Source: an uncultured Lachnospiraceae bacterium
Lineage (GTDB): Bacteria > Bacillota > Clostridia > Lachnospirales > Lachnospiraceae
DNA: 44,107 bases
Reading direction: 5' to 3'
NCBI GenBank assembly: GCA_910587295.1
Contig: CAJULP010000017.1
Location: 1-44,107 of the forward strand
Made by a program: the position numbers and the translations under genes. The notes below the pieces were generated by a model, which searched no databases, had not been told where the DNA came from, and worked only from the letters and a program-made list of their open reading frames with translations. Positions within the stretch are counted from its first letter, which is position 1. Each line of letters opens with the position of its first letter. Shown here piece by piece: positions 14,953 through 24,572 of this stretch.

Positions 14953-16872
14953 TCAGATCTGCTCAATAAATGGGCTCATAGGAAATCCGCCGCCATTGTA
15001 AATCAATGCTCCTTTGTTGGTATTGGCAAAGCAGTACCGCACTGCCGCCGGTTTCCCCAACAGCTCTTTACAGCTTAATATGATCTTTTTCCCATCAAGA
15101 ACAGCTTCCGCCTGCTTCCAGCAAAGTCCGCCATCCGGATATTGTTCTCCCAGCTCAAAGTCTAAGATTTCTCCATCCCTGCCTTTGGCAGTCATTCCTT
15201 CTGTTATGTTGGTACAATAAATTTCCACAAACCATCCCTGCCCACTTACCGAATCTACCGAAATAATCTTTTGTATCTGCGGGCCTTCACACTCTGTCTC
15301 CAGATTGTAAAGTTTCTTTGCCGCTAACAGAGCAAGCCTGCTGCCCACTTCTTTTTTATTTAAAGGATGCAGGTCATTGTCCTCTCCCAAATCCATAGCA
15401 ACTGCCATACCTGTCCCCGGCAGGGAAAGCGCCTGCCTTTGCATTTCCCGCAAAACAGGCCATCCCCTTCCTGTCTCGTCCGTGTCACTGTCATAAATAT
15501 TGATAGCAAAATTAGGAAGCTGTACATAGAGAAACGGAAGCGTATCATCCTGCCAGACCTTCCGGTAACCTTTGACCATCCTCTCCATCAAATCCAGATA
15601 AGTATCCGGCACATGGGTGTTGGATTCCCCCTGATACCATAAAAATCCGGCAATGGCAAAATTACGGCAGGGCGCCGTCATCCCGTTAAACAGTCCGGTA
15701 GGTTTCCAACTGACAAAATCCGTGGGCTTAATCTGTGCGCAATGAGCTCCCACACGATAAAGCCATTGTCCTTCCAGATCAACCTCACCGCCTTCGTTCC
15801 AGATCCCATACTTTTTACCGGTTGTAAACCTTCCTTTTCCGTTTTCACATTTCACACGGATCGTAATGGTGTTTTCCCCTTCCCGCAAAACCCCTGCCGG
15901 AACCCGGTATTTTCTGGGAGGGTACTGATAATCGGTATGCCCGGCCCATACGCCATTTATGTACACCGTATCACTGTCCACGATCGTTCCCAGCCAGAGC
16001 TTTGCTTCCCTGCCTGCCATGGACTTTGGTATCCGGAAGCTGCGTTTAAACCATACGCTTCCAATAAAGTCTTTCAGATCCGTATCCCGGAAGAAAAAGG
16101 GGATATCAACTTTCTTCCAGTTTGAAGTATCCGTTCCTTCTTTTTCCCAATTCTCTTTAAGGCCCTTGTCTGAGTCATCTAGGTTTTTATGCCATTCCTC
16201 CGATTGCTTTTGGTTTTGCCAAAGAACCTTTTCCACAAATTCTTTATTACCATACCGGTCTGCCGTATCCAATGCCTCTTTGCATCCTGCAAGCATTTCC
16301 CGGCTCATCCAGGATTCGATCAAAGAGCCGCCTAAACTGGCATTGATAAGACCAACAGGTACTCCGCTTATCTCATACATTTTCCGGGCAAAAAAATATG
16401 CCGTGGCGGAAAACTGCAAAATAGTATCTGCCTTCACCTGCTTCCATTCTCCGGTAACATGCTCCTTTAAAGGAGCATTAAACTCCGGATTCTCCACGAT
16501 CTTAAATGTCCGGATAGCAGAATTTTCACAAGTTTTGATCTCTTCCGGGTAACGGTCTTTTACCCGCTCCATAGGCAGTTCCATATTAGACTGCCCGGAA
16601 CAGACCCACACATCCCCCACCAGAATATCGGACACTTCAATCTCATCACCTGCATCGTCAGATATGTGCATGGTATAGGAACCGCCTGCCCCCTGTTCTC
16701 CAAGCCAGGTCTCCCAGATGCCTTCCCCATTGGTAAGTGCGGTATGATCCTCCCCCAAAAAAGATACTTTTACCTTCCTTAAAGGCTCATCAAATCCCCA
16801 TATATGGATTTTCTTTTTCTGCTGTAAGACCACTCCGTTACTGATCAGTCTTGGAAGCTTTAATTTTCCCAT
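14953..16872 (-). CDS. Sialate O-acetylesterase family protein with inserted beta-sandwich domain
   Basis: A 639-residue SGNH-type esterase expected to remove O-acetyl groups from sialic acids or other host-glycan sugars. The nucleophile block is CSGQSNMELP (near residue 95) and the later block FLWYQGESN is characteristic of the family. A DLGEDNDLHP segment supplies the catalytic Asp/His. Between the esterase halves (about residues 230-370) lies a segment with SVWFKRSF, KLWLGTIVDSDTVYING and ENTITIRV, like a GH2-type galactose-binding jelly roll. No signal peptide. The start at 16872 has AGGAGG ten bases upstream and overlaps the AraC gene end by 35 bases, implying translational coupling. Confidence 0.85.
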   Translation of the reverse strand: MGKLKLPRLISNGVVLQQKKKIHIWGFDEPLRKVKVSFLGEDHTALTNGEGIWETWLGEQGAGGSYTMHISDDAGDEIEVSDILVGDVWVCSGQSNMELPMERVKDRYPEEIKTCENSAIRTFKIVENPEFNAPLKEHVTGEWKQVKADTILQFSATAYFFARKMYEISGVPVGLINASLGGSLIESWMSREMLAGCKEALDTADRYGNKEFVEKVLWQNQKQSEEWHKNLDDSDKGLKENWEKEGTDTSNWKKVDIPFFFRDTDLKDFIGSVWFKRSFRIPKSMAGREAKLWLGTIVDSDTVYINGVWAGHTDYQYPPRKYRVPAGVLREGENTITIRVKCENGKGRFTTGKKYGIWNEGGEVDLEGQWLYRVGAHCAQIKPTDFVSWKPTGLFNGMTAPCRNFAIAGFLWYQGESNTHVPDTYLDLMERMVKGYRKVWQDDTLPFLYVQLPNFAINIYDSDTDETGRGWPVLREMQRQALSLPGTGMAVAMDLGEDNDLHPLNKKEVGSRLALLAAKKLYNLETECEGPQIQKIISVDSVSGQGWFVEIYCTNITEGMTAKGRDGEILDFELGEQYPDGGLCWKQAEAVLDGKKIILSCKELLGKPAAVRYCFANTNKGALIYNGGGFPMSPFIEQI

Positions 16873-17710
16873 AACTGTTATACCTCCTGGAATCATTTCG
16901 AAATTTTACAGGAGAAACACCGTACGCCTTTTTAAAGGAATTTGACAAATGGTGATAGTCCGAAAACCCTAGCCGGTCGGAAATCTCCTGTATGGAAAGT
17001 GACGTATAAAGGAGCATGGACTGGACAAGTTCCAGACGCTGAGCAAGATAATACTGATAAGGCGGCAGCCCAAACGCCTCTTTGAAAATATGAATTGCGC
17101 GGGAAGAGGATAAATGGGCGCTTTGAGCAATATCGTCAACAGAAAGCGTCCGGAGTAAATTCTGCTCTATATAATTTTTCATGGCAAAAGCAAAGGTATG
17201 CTCCTTCCTATGACTGGCATAATAAGAAGAAAGCGCCTGAATATATTCATGCAGTTGAATCGTCAATCTGGAGTAGCATTCCGAAGGATCCTCTTCTATG
17301 GTGCTTAACATGCTTTGAAGGTACTGCCCCTGTCCAAACTGGGGAATCACCACCGTCTGGCTTAAACCATAATCTGAAAGCAGATGGCGTACCAGACTGC
17401 CCCGCACATTAAACCAAATCTTAGTCCAGGGCATCTCTTTATCCGCATAATAATAATGATTTTTTCCGGCCTGCAGGATATAGGCATCCCCCGAACGGAC
17501 CTCTATTTCTTCTTCATCCTGGCAGATATACCCCTTCCCGTCCAATAAATATTCAAAAACAAAAATATCCGCATTACTGCGATAGATCATATAATCAGGA
17601 TCGGGCAGCGTAATGCCCGCCATCAGCGGAATAAAAGCAGGCAGGCTCGTTCCCGTGTAAACAGCATACTTTTCACTTCCAACATAATTATTCCTCTTGG
17701 AATTTTTCAT
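16838..17710 (-). CDS. AraC family transcriptional regulator (coupled to esterase, divergent from GH2)
   Basis: A 290-residue regulator. The N-terminal cupin-like domain (about 45-95: FVFEYLLDGKGYICQDEEEI, then VRSGDAYILQAGKNHYYY) precedes the C-terminal AraC helix-turn-helix pair (VDDIAQSAHLSSSRAIHIFK and IQEISDRLGFSDYHHLSNSF). It overlaps the start of the downstream esterase gene by 35 bases and is divergent from the GH2 gene, so it likely regulates both. AAAGGACGGG provides the ribosome site. Confidence 0.88.
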   Translation of the reverse strand: MKNSKRNNYVGSEKYAVYTGTSLPAFIPLMAGITLPDPDYMIYRSNADIFVFEYLLDGKGYICQDEEEIEVRSGDAYILQAGKNHYYYADKEMPWTKIWFNVRGSLVRHLLSDYGLSQTVVIPQFGQGQYLQSMLSTIEEDPSECYSRLTIQLHEYIQALSSYYASHRKEHTFAFAMKNYIEQNLLRTLSVDDIAQSAHLSSSRAIHIFKEAFGLPPYQYYLAQRLELVQSMLLYTSLSIQEISDRLGFSDYHHLSNSFKKAYGVSPVKFRNDSRRYNSYGKIKASKTDQ

Positions 17711-17743
17711 CTTGCCCGTCCTTTCCTCTTTTCTTTATCATAT

Positions 17744-17771
17744 AGCAGCTTTTTACACATTTCAAGCTGTT
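17744..17771. promoter_or_regulatory. Candidate operator between AraC and GH2 genes
   Basis: AGCAGCTT (17744-17751) and AAGCTGTT (17764-17771) are inverted arms matching at seven of eight positions with a 12-base centre. They lie just upstream of the GH2 promoter in a divergent intergenic region. Confidence 0.4.
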
Positions 17772-17778
17772 TTCTCCA

Positions 17779-17805
17779 TTGTTTTTTATCAATCCCGGTT
17801 ATAAT
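17779..17805 (+). promoter_or_regulatory. Probable promoter of the GH2 gene
   Basis: A perfect TATAAT -10 (17800-17805) with a TTGTTT -35 (17779-17784) at a short 15-base spacing, as seen in activator-dependent promoters. It excludes the longer reading frame starting at 17779. Confidence 0.45.
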
Positions 17806-17868
17806 ATAAACATATCACAAACGGCAGAACAAATGTCGTTTTCAATAAAAACTTTAGGAGGAGAAATC

Positions 17869-19596
17869 ATGAGCGGCATACCTAGATGCGAACACCCGAA
17901 ACCTCAGATGCAGCGTAACGACTGGATGAATTTAAACGGGGAATGGGATTTTGCTTTTGACTTTGGCAGAAGTGGGATTGACAGAAAATTTTATGAAAAA
18001 AGGACATTGGATAACAAGATCACGGTTCCATTCTGCCCGGAAAGTGAGCTCAGCGGAATTGGACAGAAAGACTTTATTCCCGCAGTCTGGTATCTTCGCA
18101 CTTTTCCATTAACGGATGCCCAGAGGAACGGCCGCATTTTGTTACATTTTGGGGCTGTGGATTATGAATGTCATGTCTGGGTCAACGGGAAAAAAGCCGG
18201 TATCCATAAAGGCGGCTATGCGTCCTTTACGTTTGATATTACAGATTTATCCACAGCGGGCGAAAATTACTTAACAGTATATGCCGCCGATGACACAAGA
18301 AACGGAAAACAATGCAAGGGCAAACAAAGTACCCTGTTTCATTCCTTTGGTTGTGATTACACCAGGACAACCGGAATCTGGCAGACTGTCTGGCTGGAGT
18401 TTGTTCCAGTTAATTACATTGAAAAGGTCCAGTACTACCCGAACATTGCAAAAGGAACACTTTCGATCAAAGCCCGGACAAAGGGAAGCGGAGTTTTACG
18501 GGCAGAAGCTTACTATGAAAATAAAGCCTGCGGCAGTGGGGAAACAGAAATCACCTCCGGCAATGGCTTTCTGGAAATTACTCTGTCGGAGCTTCATTTA
18601 TGGGAAACGGGTAACGGGCGCTTATATGACCTGAAACTTTCCTTTAGGGAAGATCATGTCAACAGCTATTTTGGTATGCGGGAAATCAACATAGATGGGG
18701 AAAAAGTACTGATCAATGGAAAACCCGTTTTTCAGCGTCTTGTACTGGATCAGGGATTTTATCCGGACGGCATTTATACAGCCCCTTCAGACGAAGCATT
18801 AGTAAAAGATATCCGGTTATCACTGGACGCCGGTTTTAACGGTGCAAGACTCCATCAAAAAGTGTTTGAAGAACGGTTTTTGTACCATTGCGACAGGTTA
18901 GGATATCTGGTTTGGGGTGAGCAAGGCAACTGGGGACTTGACCACAGCCTCCCTGACGGCCTGAAACACTTTCTGCCTGAATGGATGGAGGTTTTGGAAA
19001 GAGATTTTAACCACCCGGCGATCATTGGCTGGTGCCCGTTTAATGAAACCTGGGATTACAATGGAAGACAGCAGGATGACGATCTTCTGCGTATTACCTA
19101 CCTGATGACAAAACAATATGACACCACCCGCCCCTGCATTGACACAAGCGGCAACTTCCACGTATTGACGGATATCTACGACCTGCATGATTACGAACAA
19201 AACCCGGAAACGTTTGCCAGCCATTACAAGGATTTTGCCGGCGGAGGAAATTTGAGGGATACCCATCCACACAGACAGACTCCCGTCTGCGGGATACCGG
19301 TCTTTATCAGCGAATACGGCGGTATTAAGTGGGATATTTCCCAAAACGGCCAAAAAGATGAAAAAAGATGGGGATATGGAGACAGCCCTCAATCAATAGA
19401 AGAGTATCTTGACCGCTATAAACGTCTGACGGATACCCTGCTTGATAATCCCAGAATGTTTGGTTTTTGCTATACACAATTATATGATGTGGAGCAGGAA
19501 GTAAACGGGATTTATACTTACGAAAGGGCTGCTAAATTTGACATGGAAATAATCCGAAATATCAACAGCAGAAAGGCGGCAATTGAAATGGATTGA
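17869..19596 (+). CDS. Glycoside hydrolase family 2 protein
   Basis: A 575-residue retaining glycosidase (beta-galactosidase/beta-glucuronidase superfamily) without signal peptide. The sugar-binding jelly roll (about 20-180), immunoglobulin-like domain (about 185-275) and TIM barrel (about 280-560) are in standard order. The acid/base is Glu393 in CPFNETWDY and the nucleophile Glu482 in ISEYGGIKW. It is short for LacZ-type enzymes, which carry extra C-terminal domains, and the specificity is not evident. The ATG at 17869 has AGGAGG ideally spaced; the 30 codons upstream overlap the promoter. A hairpin terminator follows. Context with fucosidase, esterase and GH112 suggests host glycans. Confidence 0.88.
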   Translation: MSGIPRCEHPKPQMQRNDWMNLNGEWDFAFDFGRSGIDRKFYEKRTLDNKITVPFCPESELSGIGQKDFIPAVWYLRTFPLTDAQRNGRILLHFGAVDYECHVWVNGKKAGIHKGGYASFTFDITDLSTAGENYLTVYAADDTRNGKQCKGKQSTLFHSFGCDYTRTTGIWQTVWLEFVPVNYIEKVQYYPNIAKGTLSIKARTKGSGVLRAEAYYENKACGSGETEITSGNGFLEITLSELHLWETGNGRLYDLKLSFREDHVNSYFGMREINIDGEKVLINGKPVFQRLVLDQGFYPDGIYTAPSDEALVKDIRLSLDAGFNGARLHQKVFEERFLYHCDRLGYLVWGEQGNWGLDHSLPDGLKHFLPEWMEVLERDFNHPAIIGWCPFNETWDYNGRQQDDDLLRITYLMTKQYDTTRPCIDTSGNFHVLTDIYDLHDYEQNPETFASHYKDFAGGGNLRDTHPHRQTPVCGIPVFISEYGGIKWDISQNGQKDEKRWGYGDSPQSIEEYLDRYKRLTDTLLDNPRMFGFCYTQLYDVEQEVNGIYTYERAAKFDMEIIRNINSRKAAIEMD

Positions 19597-19605
19597 TAAA
19601 AGCGC

Positions 19606-19638
19606 AAAAGCACTTAGGTTTAAAATCTAAGTGCTTTT
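19606..19638 (+). terminator. Terminator after the GH2 gene
   Basis: A perfect 12-bp stem, AAAAGCACTTAG (19606-19617) with its complement ending in TTTT (19627-19638), and a nine-base loop, starting ten bases after the GH2 stop. The flanking A and T runs make it usable in both directions. Confidence 0.75.
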
Positions 19639-19793
19639 ATAAAATTTAAGATACTGCATTGTTGCTTATCAATCGTCTGTAAAGAACTTGTATCTGCAAT
19701 CCTCACGAAATCCGCAGGCAAGACCTTTACCTTCTGGCACAACATATGGGAAAGGAAATCATTAAGCCTCTCCGGCACATATTGCGGGTTCAT
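19620..19793 (-). pseudogene. Remnant of an Rpn/PD-(D/E)XK-type transposase-nuclease
   Basis: A 57-codon minus-strand frame reading MNPQYVPERLNDFLSHMLCQ, then KVKVLPADFVRIADTSSLQT before diverging and stopping in the GH2 terminator. Its first 45 residues resemble the N-terminal third of Rpn-like recombination-promoting nucleases common in Lachnospiraceae (pattern PERLxxFLSxxLxxxVKVL, then RIADxSSL). The conserved catalytic continuation is missing and a stop lies seven codons upstream, so this is a decayed fragment. Recognition is from memory of the family and therefore tentative. Confidence 0.45.
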
Positions 19794-19795
19794 AC

Positions 19796-19824
19796 TTGCA
19801 AGAATGCATTTCTACTGATAAAAT
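19796..19824 (+). promoter_or_regulatory. Promoter of the TraX-family gene
   Basis: TTGCAA (19796-19801), 17 bases, TAAAAT (19819-19824), about 55 bases before the start codon. Confidence 0.55.
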
Positions 19825-19879
19825 ATTCATCAACGACCATATAAACGTGTTTATCCAATGAAAAAGGAAGCATTTAAAA

Positions 19880-20701
19880 ATGGAAAGCTCTGATTCACAA
19901 TCACAAACAACAAATTATTTTTTATGGGATCAAAAAACCGGAACGTTTTCCACCGATATGCTGAAATTAACCGCTATGGTTACCATGCTGATCGACCATA
20001 TTGGCGCCGGAATCTTAGAATATTTAATGTGGCTGGATTCTATTTCTGAACAGGCAAGGATTATACTGGTAGATGTAGATCAGGTACTGCGTCTTATCGG
20101 CCGCATTTCCTTCCCCCTTTACTGCTTTTTACTGGTACAAGGCTTTCTCCACACGAAATGCAGGTTAAAATATGCAGGAAGCCTTCTTTTCTTTGCTTTC
20201 CTGTCTGAATTTCCCTTTGATTTCATGCTTTACAACCCGCTGGATTTCTCCTCCCTAAATGTAATGTTCACGCTTTTTATTGGCCTGCTCACACTTTGGG
20301 GAATTGAAAAAGCAAAATCAAATATTTTTCTGATCATGCTCGTAACGATAATGGGTATGGCCATGGGCGCATTATTAAGCACAGATTATTCCTGGATGGG
20401 AGTTCTTTTAATCGTGTCTCTCTATCTGCTTAGAAGCAATCCCCTTTTACAGTCCACGGTTTCATTTGTTCTTTTCTGCCTGGCAATGACAATCCGGTAT
20501 TCAGGAATGCACGAATCGCTCTCCCAAACACTTCTGTATCTGCTCACATCAAAATACACGTTGATTCTTTCTTTCTGGATGATCTATCGGTGCAATGGAA
20601 AACGATACATCAAAAAGGGGAAATACTTATTCTACTTTTTTTATCCGGCACATTTACTTCTTCTGGGAATTGTGCTTCGAACCATTCTTATTTTCCTGTA
20701 A
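19880..20701 (+). CDS. TraX family membrane protein
   Basis: A 273-residue polytopic membrane protein with about eight hydrophobic helices. The opening STDMLKLTAMVTMLIDHIGA and the RLIGRISFPLYCFLLVQGF block are diagnostic of the TraX family (named for the F-plasmid pilin N-acetylating protein). Chromosomal Firmicutes members are common and stand alone; no conjugation genes are nearby, so a surface acyl-transfer role is only inferred. AAGGAAG precedes the ATG. It has its own promoter and ends convergently against pgi. Confidence 0.82.
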   Translation: MESSDSQSQTTNYFLWDQKTGTFSTDMLKLTAMVTMLIDHIGAGILEYLMWLDSISEQARIILVDVDQVLRLIGRISFPLYCFLLVQGFLHTKCRLKYAGSLLFFAFLSEFPFDFMLYNPLDFSSLNVMFTLFIGLLTLWGIEKAKSNIFLIMLVTIMGMAMGALLSTDYSWMGVLLIVSLYLLRSNPLLQSTVSFVLFCLAMTIRYSGMHESLSQTLLYLLTSKYTLILSFWMIYRCNGKRYIKKGKYLFYFFYPAHLLLLGIVLRTILIFL

Positions 20702-20724
20702 AAACCCCGTGCCCCTATTTCCAG

Positions 20725-20757
20725 AAAAAGGGCATTTACCACCCACAGTAAACGCCC
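20725..20757 (-). terminator. Terminator of pgi
   Basis: On the minus strand a 10-bp stem with one G-T pair (arms 20748-20757 and 20730-20739), an eight-base loop and five T residues (20725-20729), about 50 bases after the pgi stop. Confidence 0.8.
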
Positions 20758-20808
20758 TAAATCCTTGCAAATCTTTATTTATAAATATCTCTAACTCCAA
20801 TCAGTTCT

Positions 20809-22155
20809 TTACAGCCTCTTTAATAACTCTTCCCTCTGTGCCTCATACCCTGGTTTCCCGAGAAGGGCAAACATGTTCTTCTTATAGCTTTCCACGCCAG
20901 GCTGGTTAAACGGATTCACGCCAAGCAAATATCCGCTGACCCCACAGGCAAATTCAAAGAAATAGAATAATTCACCTAAATAAAACTCATTTACTTCAGG
21001 AACGTTGACCATCAGATTAGGAACCTGCCCGTCCGTATGCGCAAGGATCGTACCGTTCATTGCGCTCTTATTTACAAAATCAACGCTCTTTCCTGCCAGA
21101 TAATTCAGCCCGTCCAGATCCACCGGCTCCTCATTCAGGATAATCTCTTCTCTGCTAGTCTCAATATTGATGACGGTCTCAAACAGATTCCTGGAACCGT
21201 CCTGAATGAACTGCCCCATAGAATGCAAATCTGTGGTAAGATCTACGCTTGCCGGGAAGATACCCTTTTGATCCTTGCCCTCGCTCTCGCCGTAAAGCTG
21301 TTTCCACCATTCGGAAACATAATGAACGCTGGGTTCATAGTTTGCAAGGATTTCAATCCCTTTTCCTTTTCTTAAAAGGATATTACGGACTGCCGCATAC
21401 TTCACGGCATCATTTTCTTCGAAAGGAGCTTCCAAAGCCGCTTTGCGTCCTGTCTGCGCACCTTCCATCAGTTTGTCAATATCCGCGCCGCTGACTGCGA
21501 TAGGAAGCAGGCCAACCGCTGTAAGCACAGAAAAACGACCGCCTACATCATCAGGCACTACGAAACTTTCATAGCCTTCTTCCGTAGCAAGGCTCTTAAG
21601 GGAACCTCTTGCCTTATCCGTGGTAGCATAAATCCTCTTTGCCGCTTCTTCTTTACCGTATTTTTTCTCCAGCATTTCTTTAAATACGCGGAAAGCAATA
21701 GCCGGTTCTGTGGTGGTGCCGGATTTACTGATCATATTAATGGAAAAATCCCTGTTCCCGATCACGTCCATCAAATGCCTGATGTAAGTGGAGCTGATAG
21801 AATTTCCTACAAAATAAATTTCAGGAGTCTTTCTTACTTCCTTACTCACTACATTATAAAAACTGTGGCGTAAAAACTCTATGGCTGCTCTGGCGCCAAG
21901 ATAAGACCCACCAATACCGATCACCAATAAAACTTCGGAATCACCCTGTATTTTGGATGCCGCTTTTTTAATCCTGTCAAACTCTTCCTTATCGTAATCC
22001 ACCGGAAGATCGATCCAGCCAAGGAAATCATTCCCTGCGCCTTCTTTGGAAACCAGCAGATCCTTTGCATCCAGTGCCAGCTTCTTCATGGATTCCACTT
22101 CATGATCCTTGATAAAGGAAGCTGCCTTGGAATAATCAAATGTTACTTTGCTCAT
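20809..22155 (-). CDS. pgi: Glucose-6-phosphate isomerase
   Basis: A 448-residue cytosolic glycolytic enzyme interconverting glucose-6-phosphate and fructose-6-phosphate. The first SIS domain contains IGIGGSYLGARAAIEFL and the sugar-phosphate loop SKSGTTTEPAIAF; the family signature GGRFSVLTAVGLLP follows. Length matches the short Firmicutes form. I start it at MSKVTFDYSK (22155), which has AGGAG eight bases upstream; 25 more codons are open but lie in the promoter leader. It has its own promoter and terminator and is probably constitutive. Confidence 0.96.
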   Translation of the reverse strand: MSKVTFDYSKAASFIKDHEVESMKKLALDAKDLLVSKEGAGNDFLGWIDLPVDYDKEEFDRIKKAASKIQGDSEVLLVIGIGGSYLGARAAIEFLRHSFYNVVSKEVRKTPEIYFVGNSISSTYIRHLMDVIGNRDFSINMISKSGTTTEPAIAFRVFKEMLEKKYGKEEAAKRIYATTDKARGSLKSLATEEGYESFVVPDDVGGRFSVLTAVGLLPIAVSGADIDKLMEGAQTGRKAALEAPFEENDAVKYAAVRNILLRKGKGIEILANYEPSVHYVSEWWKQLYGESEGKDQKGIFPASVDLTTDLHSMGQFIQDGSRNLFETVINIETSREEIILNEEPVDLDGLNYLAGKSVDFVNKSAMNGTILAHTDGQVPNLMVNVPEVNEFYLGELFYFFEFACGVSGYLLGVNPFNQPGVESYKKNMFALLGKPGYEAQREELLKRL

Positions 22156-22201
22156 AGTTATCGCTCCTTTTCCTGTCACAAATGTAAATAAATATAATGT
22201 C

Positions 22202-22230
22202 AGTGTACCAAATAGGGGGCTCTTTTTCAA
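22202..22230 (-). promoter_or_regulatory. Promoter of pgi
   Basis: TTGAAA (22225-22230), 17 bases, TACACT (22202-22207) on the minus strand, about 40 bases before the pgi start. Confidence 0.5.
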
Positions 22231-22246
22231 GACTTCCCATTACATA

Positions 22247-24487
22247 TTACTGAAATGTTCCTTTTTCTACATCCCATACGAAACTTCTTTCTTCACCTGG
22301 GTTCCACTTAAAGGGAACAGAAACTTCACCGTACTTTAAGTCCATGACCATTCCTTTATCCGACCTTACCGTACACTTATGAAGTACCCCATCTTTCCAG
22401 TAAATGTCTGCCTCCCCGCCGTTTCTCACACGGATCCCTTTAATATGGCCGGTACTCCATGCCGCAGGCAGCGCCGGAAGCAGATGGATCCTTTCCATGC
22501 TGCTTTGCACCAGCATTTCTGAAATAGCCGCCGTGATTCCGAAATTACCGTCTATCTGGAAAGGCGGATGCTTATCAAACAAATTCAGGTAAGTGGAACT
22601 GGCAAAAAGCTTTTCAATACTCTCATAAGCCTTCTCCCCATCCCACAATCTGGCATAATGGTTGGTGATCCATGCCCGGCTCCATCCTGTATGGCCGCCT
22701 CCCGCAGACAGCCTTCTTTCCAAAGTAACCCGTGCCGCAGCAGCAAGTTCAGGCGTACCATCCACTGTGATCTGCCCCGATGGATGCAGTCCGTACAAAT
22801 GAGAAATATGCCGGTGACCCAGCTCCCATTCTTCATAATCTTCCGGCCACTCCATGATCGCCCCATGCTTCCCGATTTTAGTAGGAATCAGTTTTTCCCT
22901 TGCCGCTTTTATTTGTTCCGTCAGTTCATCGTCCACACCCAAAATTTCTGCCGCTTCAATACACTGGGTAAACAGATCCCGCAAAATCTGATTATCCATA
23001 GTCACACCATAAATATTAGCCCCCATTTCCCCACTTGGGAGAATAAAGGTATTTTCCGGTGAAACAGAAGGACAGGTGACCAGATAACCGTCATGCTCTA
23101 CCAGAAAATCCAAAAAGAACTGTGCCGCTTCCCGCATAATAGGAAAGCTTTCTTTTAGAAAATCCTGATCCAGGGTATATTGATAGTGCATCCACTGATG
23201 GGTGCACAGCCATGCCGCCCCCATTACCCAATAAGATCCCGGAATCCAATGATCCTGCGTTGCGCTGTCACCATGGATATCCGTGTTGTGGTGGCACATA
23301 AAACCGCCGCAGCCATACATCAGTCTTGCAGTCTTCCTGCCATTGGGAACAATCTTTTTGATCAGCTCAAACAAAGGCATATGACATTCCGAAAGGTTAC
23401 AGCTCTCCGCCGGCCAATAATTCATTTCCGCATTGATATTGATCGTATACTTAGAATCCCAGGGCGGCAGCATATCCTGATTCCAGATTCCCTGTAAAGT
23501 AGCGGGAAGTCCTCCCTCCCGGCTGCAGGAGATTAGCAGATAACGCCCATAATCAAAATATAATTTAGAAAGCCCGATATCCGCAGGTTTTTCCATAGCA
23601 TCCATGATCCGCCTGTCTGTAGGGATACTGTCATATCCTGACAAATCCCCAAGAGAAAAATCCACCCTCCCATAGAAAGAGCGGTAATCCTCCACATGTT
23701 CAGACAATAATGTTTCCAGAGATTTCTCTACACTTTTTTGTATCCTTTCACTGATAGAAGGCTCTAACATAGACGAAGGCACGTGATAAGAAGTATCCCC
23801 GCAAAAATACAATGTGACATCAGACGCATCGCTGACCAGTAAATGCTCTCCGATCACCTCAATTTTTCCATCCCGGCTATCCGCCATAAGCATCATGGAA
23901 AAATCAAATCCCCCTTTTCCAAGATTGCCATACAGGCAGATTCCTCTGGTTCCTGCCTTTTTTACTCCGTCGAAAAATCTCTCTCTGCTCAATGCCGCAG
24001 TAAAATTTAATTTACCATTTCCTTTTGCCGTAAAATGCATTACCATGATACCGGCTGGCTTGGAAATAAAGATTTCCCTTTCATACCGTGTTTCTTTACA
24101 CATAAAGCTTTGGCGGTATACCGCCTTTTCCAGATCCAATTCCCTGTGATAATCCGTATAACCGTCAACATCCTCAAACTGTAAATAAATATCACCCAAT
24201 GTCTGATAGGGATGCATACTGCCCGGACATCCGGACATTGCAAGTTTGATCAATTTTTCCGCTTTTTTAATCTCACCTTGAAAGATCAGTTCCCTGATCT
24301 TGGGAAGATTTTTCCTTGCATCCGGATTATTACGGTCAACTCTTCCCCCATACCACATGCTCTCTTCATTTACCTGAAGCCGTTCGTCTGACACATCCCC
24401 AAATACCATGGCCCCCAGGCTTCCGTTCCCCAAAGGGAGCGCTTCCTCCCACTTACTGGCGCTCTGCTGATACCACAATTTACTCAT
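22247..24487 (-). CDS. Alpha-L-fucosidase, glycoside hydrolase family 95
   Basis: A 746-residue inverting glycosidase without signal peptide, expected to remove terminal alpha-1,2-linked fucose. Family marks are the start WYQQSASKWEEALPLGNGSL, LQVNEESMWYGG, the acid region EWPEDYEEWELGHRHISHLY, and FQIDGNFGITAAI, whose Asp aligns with the catalytic base region. The domain order is an N-terminal beta sandwich, an alpha/alpha six-barrel and a short C-terminal beta domain. Some GH95 members act on alpha-L-galactosides. Being cytosolic, it would need imported fucosylated oligosaccharides. It has a promoter and a palindromic operator candidate upstream. Confidence 0.93.
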   Translation of the reverse strand: MSKLWYQQSASKWEEALPLGNGSLGAMVFGDVSDERLQVNEESMWYGGRVDRNNPDARKNLPKIRELIFQGEIKKAEKLIKLAMSGCPGSMHPYQTLGDIYLQFEDVDGYTDYHRELDLEKAVYRQSFMCKETRYEREIFISKPAGIMVMHFTAKGNGKLNFTAALSRERFFDGVKKAGTRGICLYGNLGKGGFDFSMMLMADSRDGKIEVIGEHLLVSDASDVTLYFCGDTSYHVPSSMLEPSISERIQKSVEKSLETLLSEHVEDYRSFYGRVDFSLGDLSGYDSIPTDRRIMDAMEKPADIGLSKLYFDYGRYLLISCSREGGLPATLQGIWNQDMLPPWDSKYTININAEMNYWPAESCNLSECHMPLFELIKKIVPNGRKTARLMYGCGGFMCHHNTDIHGDSATQDHWIPGSYWVMGAAWLCTHQWMHYQYTLDQDFLKESFPIMREAAQFFLDFLVEHDGYLVTCPSVSPENTFILPSGEMGANIYGVTMDNQILRDLFTQCIEAAEILGVDDELTEQIKAAREKLIPTKIGKHGAIMEWPEDYEEWELGHRHISHLYGLHPSGQITVDGTPELAAAARVTLERRLSAGGGHTGWSRAWITNHYARLWDGEKAYESIEKLFASSTYLNLFDKHPPFQIDGNFGITAAISEMLVQSSMERIHLLPALPAAWSTGHIKGIRVRNGGEADIYWKDGVLHKCTVRSDKGMVMDLKYGEVSVPFKWNPGEERSFVWDVEKGTFQ

Positions 24488-24536
24488 AAATTCATCCTTC
24501 CGTATTTTCTTTCCACAGTCTATTGTTCACATATTT

Positions 24537-24565
24537 ATGATACCATGAATCAGTATTCATTACAA
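24537..24565 (-). promoter_or_regulatory. Promoter of the fucosidase gene
   Basis: TTGTAA (24560-24565), 17 bases, TATCAT (24537-24542) on the minus strand, about 50 bases upstream of the start codon. Confidence 0.5.
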
Positions 24566-24572
24566 CATGGCG

